Shown: positions 26,242 through 35,154 of the stretch, piece by piece
How positions within the stretch are numbered: the first letter of the stretch is position 1
Layout: each line of letters starts with the position of its first letter
DNA from: Thalassobius sp965218685
GTDB lineage: Bacteria; Pseudomonadota; Alphaproteobacteria; Rhodobacterales; Rhodobacteraceae
Reading direction: 5' to 3'
NCBI RefSeq assembly: GCF_965218685.1
Contig: NZ_OZ244657.1
Span: 248,001 to 312,000 of the forward strand
DNA length: 64,000 nt
Notes under the pieces: model-generated
What the model saw: only the letters and a program-made list of their open reading frames with translations
The model's database searches: none
What the model was told of the DNA's origin: nothing
Translations under genes and position numbers: made by a program

Positions 26242-27228
26242 ATGCAAAAGCTGATCGAAACCACCAAAGGGCTGGCGCCGGGAATGGGCCTGTCGGTCGT
26301 GATTTGTCTTGCCGCTCTGGCGCTGGGGCAACGCTATGGCGCGCCGGTGATGCCTTTTGCCCTGCTGCTTGGGATTGCGATGTCCTTTCTGGCAGAGGAC
26401 CCCAAGATCCGGCCGGGGCTGGAGTTCGCAGCGTCATCGCTGCTGAAGATCGGCGTTGCGCTGCTGGGTCTTCGGATCACCACGGACACGATCGCCAAAC
26501 TGGGATACGAGGCGGCGCTGGTGGTCGTTGGCCTGCTGGTCTGCACAGTTTTTCTGGGCCTTTGGATCGGGCGCCGGGCCGGTTGGCCGGCCCCGGTGGC
26601 GTTGGTGGCTGCCAGTGCCGTGTCAATCTGCGGCGCTTCGGCAGCTTTGGCCATGTCATCGCTTTTGCCCGCGATGAAACAGTACCGCAGTCAGACCATG
26701 ACCATCGTGCTGACGGCCACGGCCCTGTCGACCGTGGGAATGGTCGCCTATCCGCTGATCGTGGATGCCTTGGGGTTTGATTTCCACCAACAGGGCTTTG
26801 TTCTGGGGGCCAGCATCCATGACGTCGCACAAGTGGTCGGGGCGGGCTATTCAGTCTCCGACGACGTTGGCGAAATGGCCGTCCTGACCAAGATGATCCG
26901 TGTGGCCATGCTGCCTGTCATCCTGTTGATCCTGTCCATCCACGTTGCCCGCAGCGAGGGCAAAGCAGGCCCCATCACCCTGCCCTGGTTCGTCGTGGTC
27001 TTTATCGCGCTTGCCATCCTGGCCAGCGCGGTCAGCCTGCCTGCGGTGCTGACCGAAACGGTTTCCCATGTCTCGCGCAGCATCTTCTATGTCTCGATCG
27101 CGGCCATCGGACTGCTGAGCAACGTGCAAGAAATTTTCCAGTCGGGACACCGCGCGCTGACCGTTTTGGGCAGCACCACGGTGTTCCTGTTGCTGTCGTC
27201 CATCCTGTTCGCGGCGATCCTGTACTAG
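26242..27228 (+). CDS. YeiH/UPF0324-family putative sulfate exporter
   Basis: 328 residues with about ten membrane segments. Family patterns: LLKIGVALLGLRIT near 66-79, AASAVSICGASAALAMSSLLPA near 123-144, and GASIHDVAQVVGAGYSVSD near 191-209. Homologues are annotated as putative sulfate exporters, with little experimental support. ATG 26242 follows GGAG at 26232-26235. It diverges from the CoxG-like gene and converges on the FAH-family gene with four bases between their stops. Confidence 0.92.
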   Translation: MQKLIETTKGLAPGMGLSVVICLAALALGQRYGAPVMPFALLLGIAMSFLAEDPKIRPGLEFAASSLLKIGVALLGLRITTDTIAKLGYEAALVVVGLLVCTVFLGLWIGRRAGWPAPVALVAASAVSICGASAALAMSSLLPAMKQYRSQTMTIVLTATALSTVGMVAYPLIVDALGFDFHQQGFVLGASIHDVAQVVGAGYSVSDDVGEMAVLTKMIRVAMLPVILLILSIHVARSEGKAGPITLPWFVVVFIALAILASAVSLPAVLTETVSHVSRSIFYVSIAAIGLLSNVQEIFQSGHRALTVLGSTTVFLLLSSILFAAILY

Positions 27229-27232
27229 GCCG

Positions 27233-28204
27233 CTAGCCCACGATCTTGACCGTGTGTTCGATCGTTCCGAACAGGTCCTTTCCATCGTGGTCTGACACCT
27301 GCATTACGACGGTGTCCCCATGACGCATAAAGCTTGTTTCACCCATGTCCCCAGCGATGGTTTCGATGGCGCGGCGTTCCGCGATACAGCTGGACCCGAC
27401 CGTCGCATAGTCCGTATTCGACACAGTGCCCGACCCGATGATCGTCCCCGCAGGCAGATCGCGAGAGTATGCGGCATGCTCGATCAACTGATCAAAACCG
27501 AACTTCATCTCTTCGCCATTCGTGCGACCGAATTCCTTGCCGTTATAGGTCACGTTCAGCGGCAGGCAGACCCGCGAATTGCGCCAGCCTTCGCCCAATT
27601 CTTCCGGCGTGACGGTGATCGGGGCCACGGCGCAGGCCGGTTTACATTGTAACCAGCCAAAGCCAGTGGCCATTTCAATGGGACCCAGCGCGCGCAGGCT
27701 CCAGTCATTGATCAGAACGATCAGCCGGATGTATTGCGCGGCATCCTTGGCCTTGGTCCCCATGGGAACCGCGTCCACGATCACGCCGTATTCGCCTTCA
27801 AAATCAATCCCGTCCGCTTCGGAAGGGAATTTGGCAACGCCATGCGGCGGCAGGAATTCGTTCGACAACCCTTGATACATCAAAGGCCGGTCATTCAGCC
27901 CCACGACCGGCATTCCCCACGCCTGCTGGAGCAGCAAAGAATGGGTTTCAAAGGCTGACCCATCCAACCATTGCCATGCCCGCGGCAATGGGGACAGCGC
28001 ACGCTGCACATCAAACGCCTCGGCCCCGGTATCGCCATTCAGCGCCGCGTATTGCGCGTTCAAACCGGGGGCCAAAGCGTCCCAATTCTCCAACAACTCT
28101 TGCAGGGTGTCTGCGCCGTTCACCGGCTGCATCCGCGCCCCATCGGACGAGACTACATGCACGCGCCCATCCGGCGTGCCATTATCGATCGTACAGAATT
28201 TCAT
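27233..28204 (-). CDS. Fumarylacetoacetate hydrolase (FAH) family protein
   Basis: 323 residues. FAH-domain metal site: DFEGEYGVIVDAV near residues 134-146 (the acidic E-x-E), with DWSLRALGPIE near 167-177 and SGTVSNTDYATVGSSCIAERR near 258-278. These enzymes cleave C-C bonds of beta-diketo acids or hydrate or decarboxylate ring-fission products. It is the last gene of the leftward TRAP operon, so it likely acts late in breakdown of the imported compound. The exact substrate cannot be read from sequence. Confidence 0.92.
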   Translation of the reverse strand: MKFCTIDNGTPDGRVHVVSSDGARMQPVNGADTLQELLENWDALAPGLNAQYAALNGDTGAEAFDVQRALSPLPRAWQWLDGSAFETHSLLLQQAWGMPVVGLNDRPLMYQGLSNEFLPPHGVAKFPSEADGIDFEGEYGVIVDAVPMGTKAKDAAQYIRLIVLINDWSLRALGPIEMATGFGWLQCKPACAVAPITVTPEELGEGWRNSRVCLPLNVTYNGKEFGRTNGEEMKFGFDQLIEHAAYSRDLPAGTIIGSGTVSNTDYATVGSSCIAERRAIETIAGDMGETSFMRHGDTVVMQVSDHDGKDLFGTIEHTVKIVG

Positions 28205-28222
28205 TTGGCCACTCCTCGTGAA

Positions 28223-28798
28223 TTAGACCTGCTGACCCTCGGTCGCGCCGTTCAGGAACACGCGCGTTGTGGTGGGCACTGCGGTGCTGATGGTCGCGAT
28301 GGCCATGCAGGCATCGCGGCAAACCTGGATCAGGTGTTGTAGTTTCTCGTCGGGTTCGGGGCTGTCGATCAGCACATGACAACTGTAGGCGTCGCACATG
28401 CCCTGCCCTTGCTGGCCCTGACCGGGTTCGGGCGGCAGGGTGCCGTATTCGGCTCGGATCTCGACCCGCAGGTTGTCGATCTGCATCGGAGCCTTTTCCA
28501 GATAGCCCTGAATATGGGTCAGCAGGCAGAACGCCACCCCCATGATCAGATAACCCAGTGGCGAGGGCGCGCTGTCGTCGCCCCCCATGCCGGTGCCCTC
28601 GTCGCAGATAATTTCCCACGAGCTGTAATCAGGCCGCGGCGACAGGATCACTCCGCGTTTTTTCTGCCCCTCGCCGGGTTCCGCGACCACTTCATATGCA
28701 AAGCGGATCGGCTCACCCGGACGTATGACCGGCTTGGGAAAATCGGGCATGGTAGTGACGCCCGCAGGGTTTGCGGCGCGCGTAACGATCTGGGTCAT
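28223..28798 (-). CDS. OsmC family protein
   Basis: 191 residues. OsmC/Ohr fold: APSPLGYLIMGVAFCLLTHIQGYLEK near 77-102, with a redox-type cysteine, and VCRDACMAIATIS near 160-172, with another. The N-terminal beta region is typical. Such proteins reduce organic peroxides or sense reactive compounds. Lying between a cyclase and an FAH hydrolase in a catabolic operon, it may protect against a peroxide or thiol-reactive intermediate; that is inference. Confidence 0.88.
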   Translation of the reverse strand: MTQIVTRAANPAGVTTMPDFPKPVIRPGEPIRFAYEVVAEPGEGQKKRGVILSPRPDYSSWEIICDEGTGMGGDDSAPSPLGYLIMGVAFCLLTHIQGYLEKAPMQIDNLRVEIRAEYGTLPPEPGQGQQGQGMCDAYSCHVLIDSPEPDEKLQHLIQVCRDACMAIATISTAVPTTTRVFLNGATEGQQV

Positions 28799-28801
28799 GA
28801 C

Positions 28802-29572
28802 CTATCCTTTCAGAACCGCGACAGGGCGGCACCAACCTGCGCTGGCCGCTTTGATCTTGACCGGAAAACAGATTACTTCGAACCCGGTCGACGGCAGGCT
28901 TTCCAGGTTGGCCAGCTTTTCCATGTGCATGTACAGATGGTCCATTCCCGCGCGGTGGCCTTCCCAGATCAACGATGCATCGCCCGTTTCAGCCACACGT
29001 TTGGCCGTGTGGACAAAGGGTGCATCCCAGCTCCAGGCGTCGGTGCCGGTGATCCTGACCCCGCGCGACGACAGGTAATTCGTCGCCTCACGGCCCATCC
29101 CGCAGCCCGTAGCCACATAGGACGGGGTGCCATAGGCCGCAGCCGCAGAGGTGTTCACCAGCACAATGTCACCATCTGCGATCTCGTGCCCGATCCGTTT
29201 CAGCTCGGCCTCGACATCCGCAGCGGTGGCAACATAGCCGTCTTCGAAATGGCGAAAGTCCAGCTTGACTCCGCGCCCCCAGCACCATTCCAACGGGACC
29301 TCATCGATGGTCAGCGCACGTTTGCCCCCATCCATGGTCGAGTGGAAATGATAGGGCGCATCCAGATGAGTTCCATTGTGGGTCGACAGGGTGATCTGTT
29401 CGACCGCCCAGCCTTCGCCGCCCGGCAATTGGTCCCGCGTCACGCCGGGGAAGAATTCCAACAACTGATCGGTGGTTTCATTATGGCCCATATAGGTGAT
29501 TTTCGGCCCCAATCCGGGTGGATCCGCGTATTCTGTGTTCTCAAGCGAATGCGAAAGATCAATAAGTTGCAT
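28802..29572 (-). CDS. Cyclase-family metal-dependent hydrolase (kynurenine formamidase-like)
   Basis: 256 residues. The family metal motif H-x-G-T-H-x-D-x-P-x-H-F appears as HNGTHLDAPYHF near residues 64-75. It is followed by ITGTDAWSWD near 177-186 and a C-terminal CFPVKIKAAS. Relatives include bacterial kynurenine formamidase and isatin hydrolase, which open amide or lactam bonds. In this operon it probably opens a ring or hydrolyses an amide before the FAH-family step. OsmC follows after three bases. Confidence 0.91.
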   Translation of the reverse strand: MQLIDLSHSLENTEYADPPGLGPKITYMGHNETTDQLLEFFPGVTRDQLPGGEGWAVEQITLSTHNGTHLDAPYHFHSTMDGGKRALTIDEVPLEWCWGRGVKLDFRHFEDGYVATAADVEAELKRIGHEIADGDIVLVNTSAAAAYGTPSYVATGCGMGREATNYLSSRGVRITGTDAWSWDAPFVHTAKRVAETGDASLIWEGHRAGMDHLYMHMEKLANLESLPSTGFEVICFPVKIKAASAGWCRPVAVLKG

Positions 29573-29584
29573 GTTCTTCTCCGA

Positions 29585-30895
29585 TCACCGGTCCAGCAGG
29601 CCGGTAGCAATTGGGGGATACAGAATGACCAACGCAAGACAGACCAACATCATGGCCGCAAAAGGCGCCGCACCGATAAAGATGTCTTTCAGCGCGATCT
29701 CGGGGTCATCCAAAGTGGCTTTGATGACATAGACGGATATGCCAAAGGGCGGGGTCAGCAGCCCGATCTCCACGGCGATCACCGTCACGATGCCGAACCA
29801 GACCAGATCAACCCCCAACGAGGTGATCACCGGCAGCATCAGCGGCACAAGGATCAGCATGATCGAACCGCTGTCCAGGATCATCCCCATCAGGATAACG
29901 ACCAGGCAATACAGCAGCATCAGGCTCAGCAGGTTGATGTCCGCGCCAGCGACCATGTTGCCAAAGCCTGCAGGCACCCCGGAAAAGGCCAGCATCCGAG
30001 AATACATCTGTGCGGCGATGATAAGAAACGAGATTGCCGCTGTGATCATCCCGGTTTCGACCAGAACACGCCACAGGCTGGCCCAATCCAGTCGGCGTTT
30101 CAGCAGGCCGATAATCAGGGCACCGGCTGTGCCGACCGCCCCGGCCTCGACCGGAGTGAAAAAGCCCGCGTAGATGCCGCCCAGAACCAAGGCGATCAGT
30201 CCCGCGATGGGCAGCCCCTTGCGCATCAGTTCTGACGGTGGGATCTCTTCGGAATCGGCGCTTAGGTTGCGCCCGACGAACCCGGGCCAGAACACGGCCA
30301 TCGCAACGGTCCCGATCCCGAAAAACAGGGCCAGTACCAAACCTGGACCAAGACCTGCCAGGAACAGATCTCCGATAGATTGCTCGGCCAGCAGGCCATA
30401 CAGGATCAACAGCAGCGACGGTGGGATCAGCATCCCCAGCACCGAGCTGCCCGCGACCACGCCCACCGAGAAACGCGTGCCATAGCCATGGCGGCGCAGC
30501 TCGGGGACCGCGATTTTGGTGAACACGGCGGCCGAGGCGATCGAGATCCCGGTGATGGCGGCAAAGATCGTGTTCGCGGCAATCGTGCCCACACCCAGAC
30601 CGCCCTTGATCCGCTTGAACATGGCGTTGGCCACGTCAAAGGCGTCGCGCCCCATGCCGGATTCCGACACAAGGAACCCCATCAGAACGAACACCGGCAC
30701 CACACCAAAGAAATAGCTGGAGATCGCGTCATTCGCCGCCAGCCCCAGCATTTTGGTGGCCAGCAGAATATTGCCCTTGATCGCCCAAACCCCGACGAAC
30801 GAGCACAGGATCAACGCGATGGGCACATACAGCCCGCCCAGCACCAGCCCGCCCATGGCGACCAGGCTGAAGATACCAATGGCAAAATCGGTCAT
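29585..30895 (-). CDS. TRAP transporter large permease (DctM type)
   Basis: 436-residue membrane protein of the DctM family with about twelve hydrophobic segments, for example VVAGSSVLGMLIPPSLLLILYG near 132-153, LIALVLGGIYAGFFTPVEAGAVG near 215-237, and VIAVEIGLLTPPFGISVYVIKA near 378-399. It forms the Na+-coupled channel of the transporter. ATG 30895 overlaps the stop of the small permease (ATGA). The cyclase gene follows after 12 bases. Confidence 0.95.
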   Translation of the reverse strand: MTDFAIGIFSLVAMGGLVLGGLYVPIALILCSFVGVWAIKGNILLATKMLGLAANDAISSYFFGVVPVFVLMGFLVSESGMGRDAFDVANAMFKRIKGGLGVGTIAANTIFAAITGISIASAAVFTKIAVPELRRHGYGTRFSVGVVAGSSVLGMLIPPSLLLILYGLLAEQSIGDLFLAGLGPGLVLALFFGIGTVAMAVFWPGFVGRNLSADSEEIPPSELMRKGLPIAGLIALVLGGIYAGFFTPVEAGAVGTAGALIIGLLKRRLDWASLWRVLVETGMITAAISFLIIAAQMYSRMLAFSGVPAGFGNMVAGADINLLSLMLLYCLVVILMGMILDSGSIMLILVPLMLPVITSLGVDLVWFGIVTVIAVEIGLLTPPFGISVYVIKATLDDPEIALKDIFIGAAPFAAMMLVCLALVILYPPIATGLLDR

Positions 30896-31407
30896 GAGGA
30901 TTGCTCCGGCATCAGGCGGCGCAGGATGCGCGCCAAAAATTGCAGTACCAGCAGGACGCAGCCGATCAGGATCATCAGCTTCACCGGCCAGGTGGGAAAG
31001 GTAAAGTTGCCAACCGAGCCCACGAAATCCGCCCGTTTGATGGATTTCAGCAGCATCGGCCAATGAGCATAGATCAGCGCGCTGATCACCAAGGCGCCCA
31101 AAGTGTCGAAAAGAATTTCCAAACCCTTGGCAAGCAATGGCACTCGATTGTGCATCACGTCTATCAGCCCATCCGAACGTGTCAGTCGCCCTGCTTTCAG
31201 GGCCTGTGGCACCTGCAGGAACACGATGGCCACGATGGACAGCGACACCATCTCGGGGACACCGGGCAGCGGGCTGCCGGCCACTTCGCGGCCGATGACA
31301 TCAACACAGATGATCAGCACCAGCCCAACGATCAGCAAGGTCCCGACAATATTGGCACCCTGCGTTGCCCGGTCCAGGCAACGCAAAGTGAAAGACAAGC
31401 TTTTCAT
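30892..31407 (-). CDS. TRAP transporter small permease (DctQ type)
   Basis: 171 residues with four hydrophobic segments. The first has GTLLIVGLVLIICVDVIGREVAGSPLPG near 22-49, including the V-x-x-R-x-x-x-x-x-P-L-P pattern common to DctQ proteins. It lies between the binding protein and the large permease, as usual for TRAP operons. Confidence 0.93.
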   Translation of the reverse strand: MKSLSFTLRCLDRATQGANIVGTLLIVGLVLIICVDVIGREVAGSPLPGVPEMVSLSIVAIVFLQVPQALKAGRLTRSDGLIDVMHNRVPLLAKGLEILFDTLGALVISALIYAHWPMLLKSIKRADFVGSVGNFTFPTWPVKLMILIGCVLLVLQFLARILRRLMPEQSS

Positions 31408-31412
31408 AGGGC

Positions 31413-32465
31413 TTACTCTTGATCCCAGTTCCGCAGAGGCGTGGCCCCTCCGGCGCGCATTTCATCCATGTACTCGGTCAGGATGGCGGTGCCGTGCTTG
31501 CCTTGCTTGTCCAGACCCGCGGCCCAGTCCTTGGCTGAATTGGGCATGGTTTCGGCCCACGCGGCGCGCAGGCTATCAGGCGCGTCTTTGATCTTGGCGC
31601 CAGCTTCGCCCATCTTGGCATAGGCCAGGCCAACAAAGCCTTCCAGGTCACCCAGATACCACTCCATCGCGGCATCGGCCCCAGCCCTGAAGGCCGCCTG
31701 AACGTCAGCATCCAAACCGTCCCACCAATCTTTGTTCGCGCAGATCGAGCCCGCGAACTGAGCGCCCAGGCCCATCTTGGTGATATAGGGTGCCACCTCG
31801 TACAGTTTGCCCGGGAACGCAGCCGAGGCGAACACGATCACTCCGTCATAAACGCCGGTCTGCAGCTCGTTATAGTAGGTGGTCAGATTGCCCTGAACCC
31901 CAACAGCTCCGGTGCCCGACAGCCAGTTGATCGCCGGGCCCGGTGCCGCAATCTTGCGACCTTCCAGATCGGCAAGCGAGTTTACCTCGAAATTGGTCAT
32001 CAGGATGTAGTCATCAATGGCCGACGGCGCGCCCACATAAACAACGTTGTTCTCGGTATAGGCCTCTGTCATGCGCGGGTCATTCAGATGCATGTTGTGG
32101 ATGGTCTCGGCCACTTTTCGTGCGTCTGCGCTGACGAAAGGCGTGTAGTAGCTTACGTTCTGCACCGCCAGCTTGGCCGGATCAAACAACGACGAACAGG
32201 CGCCCAGCTCGGCCAGGCCGGCCTCGACCGTTTCCAGTTCTTCGCCCACGCCAGCGATCGCACCGCCGTACTGCCCCGAAACGCTCAGCGTGTGGCCAAG
32301 CTCCTCCAGCTTTGCAGCGGCGGCGGGCTCAAAGGCCACGCCAAACTGCTTCACCCAGCGAAAAATCGGCGGATGGCCCGCAACGATTGTCACGTTGAAA
32401 TTGTCCGCAGCGGCCGACGTGGCCGCAATCATCAGGGCCAGAGCCCCAAGTGCCTTGGATTTCAT
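31413..32465 (-). CDS. TRAP transporter periplasmic substrate-binding protein (DctP type)
   Basis: 350 residues. Signal peptide MKSKALGALALMIAATSAAA, with cleavage likely just after the last alanine. DctP body: LADLEGRKIAAPGPAINWLSGTGAVGV near 167-193, with the conserved R-x-x-G-x-x-x-x-W region, TYYNELQTGVYDGVIVFASA near 199-218, and AMEWYLGDLEGFVGL near 273-287. First gene of the operon. It should bind an organic acid or aromatic-type ligand in the periplasm; ligand unknown. Confidence 0.94.
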   Translation of the reverse strand: MKSKALGALALMIAATSAAADNFNVTIVAGHPPIFRWVKQFGVAFEPAAAAKLEELGHTLSVSGQYGGAIAGVGEELETVEAGLAELGACSSLFDPAKLAVQNVSYYTPFVSADARKVAETIHNMHLNDPRMTEAYTENNVVYVGAPSAIDDYILMTNFEVNSLADLEGRKIAAPGPAINWLSGTGAVGVQGNLTTYYNELQTGVYDGVIVFASAAFPGKLYEVAPYITKMGLGAQFAGSICANKDWWDGLDADVQAAFRAGADAAMEWYLGDLEGFVGLAYAKMGEAGAKIKDAPDSLRAAWAETMPNSAKDWAAGLDKQGKHGTAILTEYMDEMRAGGATPLRNWDQE

Positions 32466-32588
32466 GATTTCCTCCCAGTGTGTGGCCGGGCTTTTGCACC
32501 CGATCCGTCGCGGACAGCCTAGTCGCGACTCTGGGTAGTTTGAAAATTAATAATTGAAATAGACGTCATTAATTCTATTACTACCCAT
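32466..32588. promoter_or_regulatory. Divergent regulatory region between dctP and the LysR gene
   Basis: The part next to the LysR gene, 32541-32586, is AT-rich in an otherwise GC-rich area. Two ATTAAT palindromes lie at 32546-32551 and 32568-32573, with 22 bases between their starts (about two helical turns). That layout suits paired LysR-dimer sites controlling both the TRAP operon and the regulator. The site assignment is inference. Confidence 0.5.
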
Positions 32589-33494
32589 ATGCATCTCGAG
32601 AAATTTGACCTGAACCTTTTGGTGGCGATCGAAGCGCTCATGCGTCACCGCAATGTCACCACGGCCTCGGCGGAATTGCTGATCACGCAATCGGCGTTAA
32701 GCAGTGCGCTGAACCGCGCGCGCCAGCATTTCGGCGATAAAATTCTGTACTATGACGGGCAGCAGATGGTCCCCACCCCGTTCGGAGCCGAACTGGAAAA
32801 CCTGGTCCCCGAAATGATCGCGCAGCTGCGCGCCCTGACCCGGATGCGCGCTCAGACGGACCTGACCCAGACCAAACGCCGGTTCACGATCGTTGCATCA
32901 GACTATGTGGCCGCCGTTTATGTTTCCGCCCTCAGCAAGGTTCTGGCACAGCGGGCACCGGGGGTGTCGTTGTCCGTGGTCCCCTTCACCCAGGAATCGA
33001 TCAGCATGTTTCAGCGTGGTGTGGTCGAGTTTTTCATCGCCCCAGGTTTCGCAGCCAACGATGACTATGAAGCCGAACTTCTGTTTGAAGACACGTTTCA
33101 ATGCGTGCTGTGTTCGGACAATCCGGTGCTCCGTTCGGGTTTGGATGCCAAGACGTTCTTCTCGTCGCCCCATGTGGTGACCGATTTCTTTGTGATGGAT
33201 GGCAAAAGCCATTTCGAACGCTGGCTGGACGAACAGGGTCGGGAAATCAAAGTCGCCGCGTCCCTGCCGAATTTCGTTGTTCTTCCTTACTACATCCCCG
33301 GCACCCGCAATATCGCGACCGTGCACAAGCGCCTGGTGCCGTTCTTTGAGAATATACCCGGTATGACGTTCCTGAACCCGCCCGTCACCGTGCCGCCGCT
33401 GCAGGAATATCTTGTCACCAACTACAAACAGCAACACGATCCTGAAACCAGGATGTTACGCGATCTGATGATGGAGGTTGGGCGCGACTTGTAG
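32589..33494 (+). CDS. LysR-family transcriptional regulator (NodD-like subgroup)
   Basis: 301 residues. N-terminal winged helix: FDLNLLVAIEALMRHRNVTTAS then ELLITQSALSSALNRARQHFGD, about residues 6-51. An effector domain of about 200 residues follows, beginning RRFTIVASDYVAAVY near 97. The helix-turn-helix sequence and the effector domain resemble the NodD/symbiotic subgroup. Divergent from the TRAP/cyclase/OsmC/FAH operon with a 123-base spacer, so it most likely controls it in response to the imported compound. Confidence 0.93.
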   Translation: MHLEKFDLNLLVAIEALMRHRNVTTASAELLITQSALSSALNRARQHFGDKILYYDGQQMVPTPFGAELENLVPEMIAQLRALTRMRAQTDLTQTKRRFTIVASDYVAAVYVSALSKVLAQRAPGVSLSVVPFTQESISMFQRGVVEFFIAPGFAANDDYEAELLFEDTFQCVLCSDNPVLRSGLDAKTFFSSPHVVTDFFVMDGKSHFERWLDEQGREIKVAASLPNFVVLPYYIPGTRNIATVHKRLVPFFENIPGMTFLNPPVTVPPLQEYLVTNYKQQHDPETRMLRDLMMEVGRDL

Positions 33495-33554
33495 CGCGAT
33501 AGCACAGGCAATTCGGCCACTAGGGGCCAGTTTTTCCGCGTCACTTTGGGGAAG

Positions 33555-33631
33555 TGGCGGACCGAGGAGGATTCGAACCCCCGACCCCCTGATTCGTAGT
33601 CAGGTACTCTATCCAGCTGAGCTATCGGTCC
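33555..33631 (-). tRNA. tRNA-Arg (anticodon ACG)
   Basis: Read on the minus strand, the 77-base gene folds as a cloverleaf. The acceptor stem GGACCGA pairs with TCGGTCC. The D arm contains AGCTCAGCTGGATAGAG. The anticodon stem CCTGA/TCAGG closes the loop CTACGAA, giving anticodon ACG. The T loop is GTTCGAATC. The 3' CCA is encoded (33555-33557). The ACG anticodon is normally edited to ICG and reads CGU, CGC and CGA. Confidence 0.96.
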
Positions 33632-33750
33632 GTGGAGGCGGGGTTTAAGCCCTGCTGCCGACCTTTGCAAGGCAAAAAGTTACAGAACTTCCAAAGTTTT
33701 TCCCAAGTCTTCGGCGTTCTTGAAAACCCCCATGATTTATGGGGCTTAGG

Positions 33751-35136
33751 CTACAACTCGGCCCCGCCTCGTGGCAGGATAATGTCGAATGCCGTGCCAT
33801 CGGGACCGGTGTGGGCCAGCATCAGGCTGCCGCCATGGCCGCGGATCAGTTCCTGAGCAATGACCAGCCCCAACCCGGTGCCACCCTTCGAGGCCGCGCC
33901 CTGGAACGGGGTAAACAGGTGCTCTTGCGCCTTAGGGGGCAGACCGGGCCCTGTATCTGCCACGCGGATCAGCCAGTGGCTTTCTTCCTCTTCTGCGTGG
34001 ATCGAGATCTCGCCAGCTTTGCCCGATTGGGTGATGGCCTGACGAGCGTTGCGCACAAGGTTGAAGATCACGCGATACAGCTGCTCGGCGTCGGCCCGCA
34101 CCTGCAGCGAGCCCGGCACATCCTCGGAGAAGGAAATATCATGTTCACCCACCGACAGGCGTTCGCTGTCGACGACGTCGCTGACAATCTCTGCCAGAAA
34201 CAGGCGCGTCAGCTGCGGGGCGGGTTCTTCGGCTTTGCCAAAGGCAAGCGTGGATTCGCACAGGTGCACCGCCCGGGTGATCGAGTTCACCAGCTTGGGC
34301 GCCAGACGTTTCACGCCGGGGTCCTCGGACATCTCGATCCGGTCGGTGAACAGCTGGGCGCTGGTCAGGATGTTGCGCAAATCATGGCTGATCTTGGCCA
34401 CGCTGCTGCCCAGCTGTGCCAGACGTTCCTTTTGCTTCAGCGCGCCAGTCAGTTGGGTCTGCATGGTGGCCAGCGCGTCTTCGGCCTCGCGCAGTTCCTG
34501 CAACGAAGATTTGGGCGAGATGATGCGCCGAGCGTCCTCGGGGTTGGCCGCATAGGACTGCATGTCCTGCACAACGCCCTTGATGGGCCGCACCAGGAAC
34601 ATCCGGACGGCCATGAACAGCAGCACCGCCGTAAACACCGAGATCACCGCCGACAAAAGCAGAATCCGCAGGCCATAGTCGATCATGGCCATGCGCAAGG
34701 GCGCGGTTTCCAGCGTCACCTCGATCAGCAGGCCAGCGTCACGCACGGGGCTGCCGATAACGCGGATCACGCGCGGTTCGGTATCGAACAACCGCATCGA
34801 GGCATCTCGGATCAGTTCAAAGGCCGGTGCCTCGCGCAGGTCATATGTGGCATCAATCGGACGTGGCAGAGGCGAAGACAGCACCAGCTGGCGTGCCTCG
34901 TCCCGGCGCAGCACCACGTTGAACACCTCGGCGTTGCGCAGCAGTTCTTCTTCCAGATCGGCGGTGATCATGTCGTCTGCAAGCAGCGCCAATGACGCGA
35001 TCTGTGCGCGTTCCAGGCGCGCCAACAGGTAATCCTCGCGGAACCGCGCGATGGACGGGACAAAGATCAACACTTCGGCCAGCATCACGAAGATGACCGT
35101 CAGGATCAGGAATCGGCCCGAAAGCGAGTTCAGCAT
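33751..35136 (-). CDS. Sensor histidine kinase
   Basis: 461 residues. Two membrane segments (about 8-28 and 157-180) flank a periplasmic sensor of about 130 residues, followed by a HAMP-like linker, a coiled coil and the kinase core. H-box: SSVAKISHDLRNILTSAQLF near 251-270; N-box: VIFNLVRNARQAI; G-boxes: VADTGPGLPP and GGTGLGLVIAQELI. No response regulator gene adjoins it, so its partner is elsewhere. It ends about 120 bases from the tRNA-Arg gene. Confidence 0.92.
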   Translation of the reverse strand: MLNSLSGRFLILTVIFVMLAEVLIFVPSIARFREDYLLARLERAQIASLALLADDMITADLEEELLRNAEVFNVVLRRDEARQLVLSSPLPRPIDATYDLREAPAFELIRDASMRLFDTEPRVIRVIGSPVRDAGLLIEVTLETAPLRMAMIDYGLRILLLSAVISVFTAVLLFMAVRMFLVRPIKGVVQDMQSYAANPEDARRIISPKSSLQELREAEDALATMQTQLTGALKQKERLAQLGSSVAKISHDLRNILTSAQLFTDRIEMSEDPGVKRLAPKLVNSITRAVHLCESTLAFGKAEEPAPQLTRLFLAEIVSDVVDSERLSVGEHDISFSEDVPGSLQVRADAEQLYRVIFNLVRNARQAITQSGKAGEISIHAEEEESHWLIRVADTGPGLPPKAQEHLFTPFQGAASKGGTGLGLVIAQELIRGHGGSLMLAHTGPDGTAFDIILPRGGAEL

Positions 35137-35154
35137 ATCTGCTCCGTTATCGGG

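Noticed and set aside
33555..33631. Integration site of a mobile element at tRNA-Arg
   Set aside because: No integrase, no repeated 3' tRNA fragment and no change in gene content nearby.
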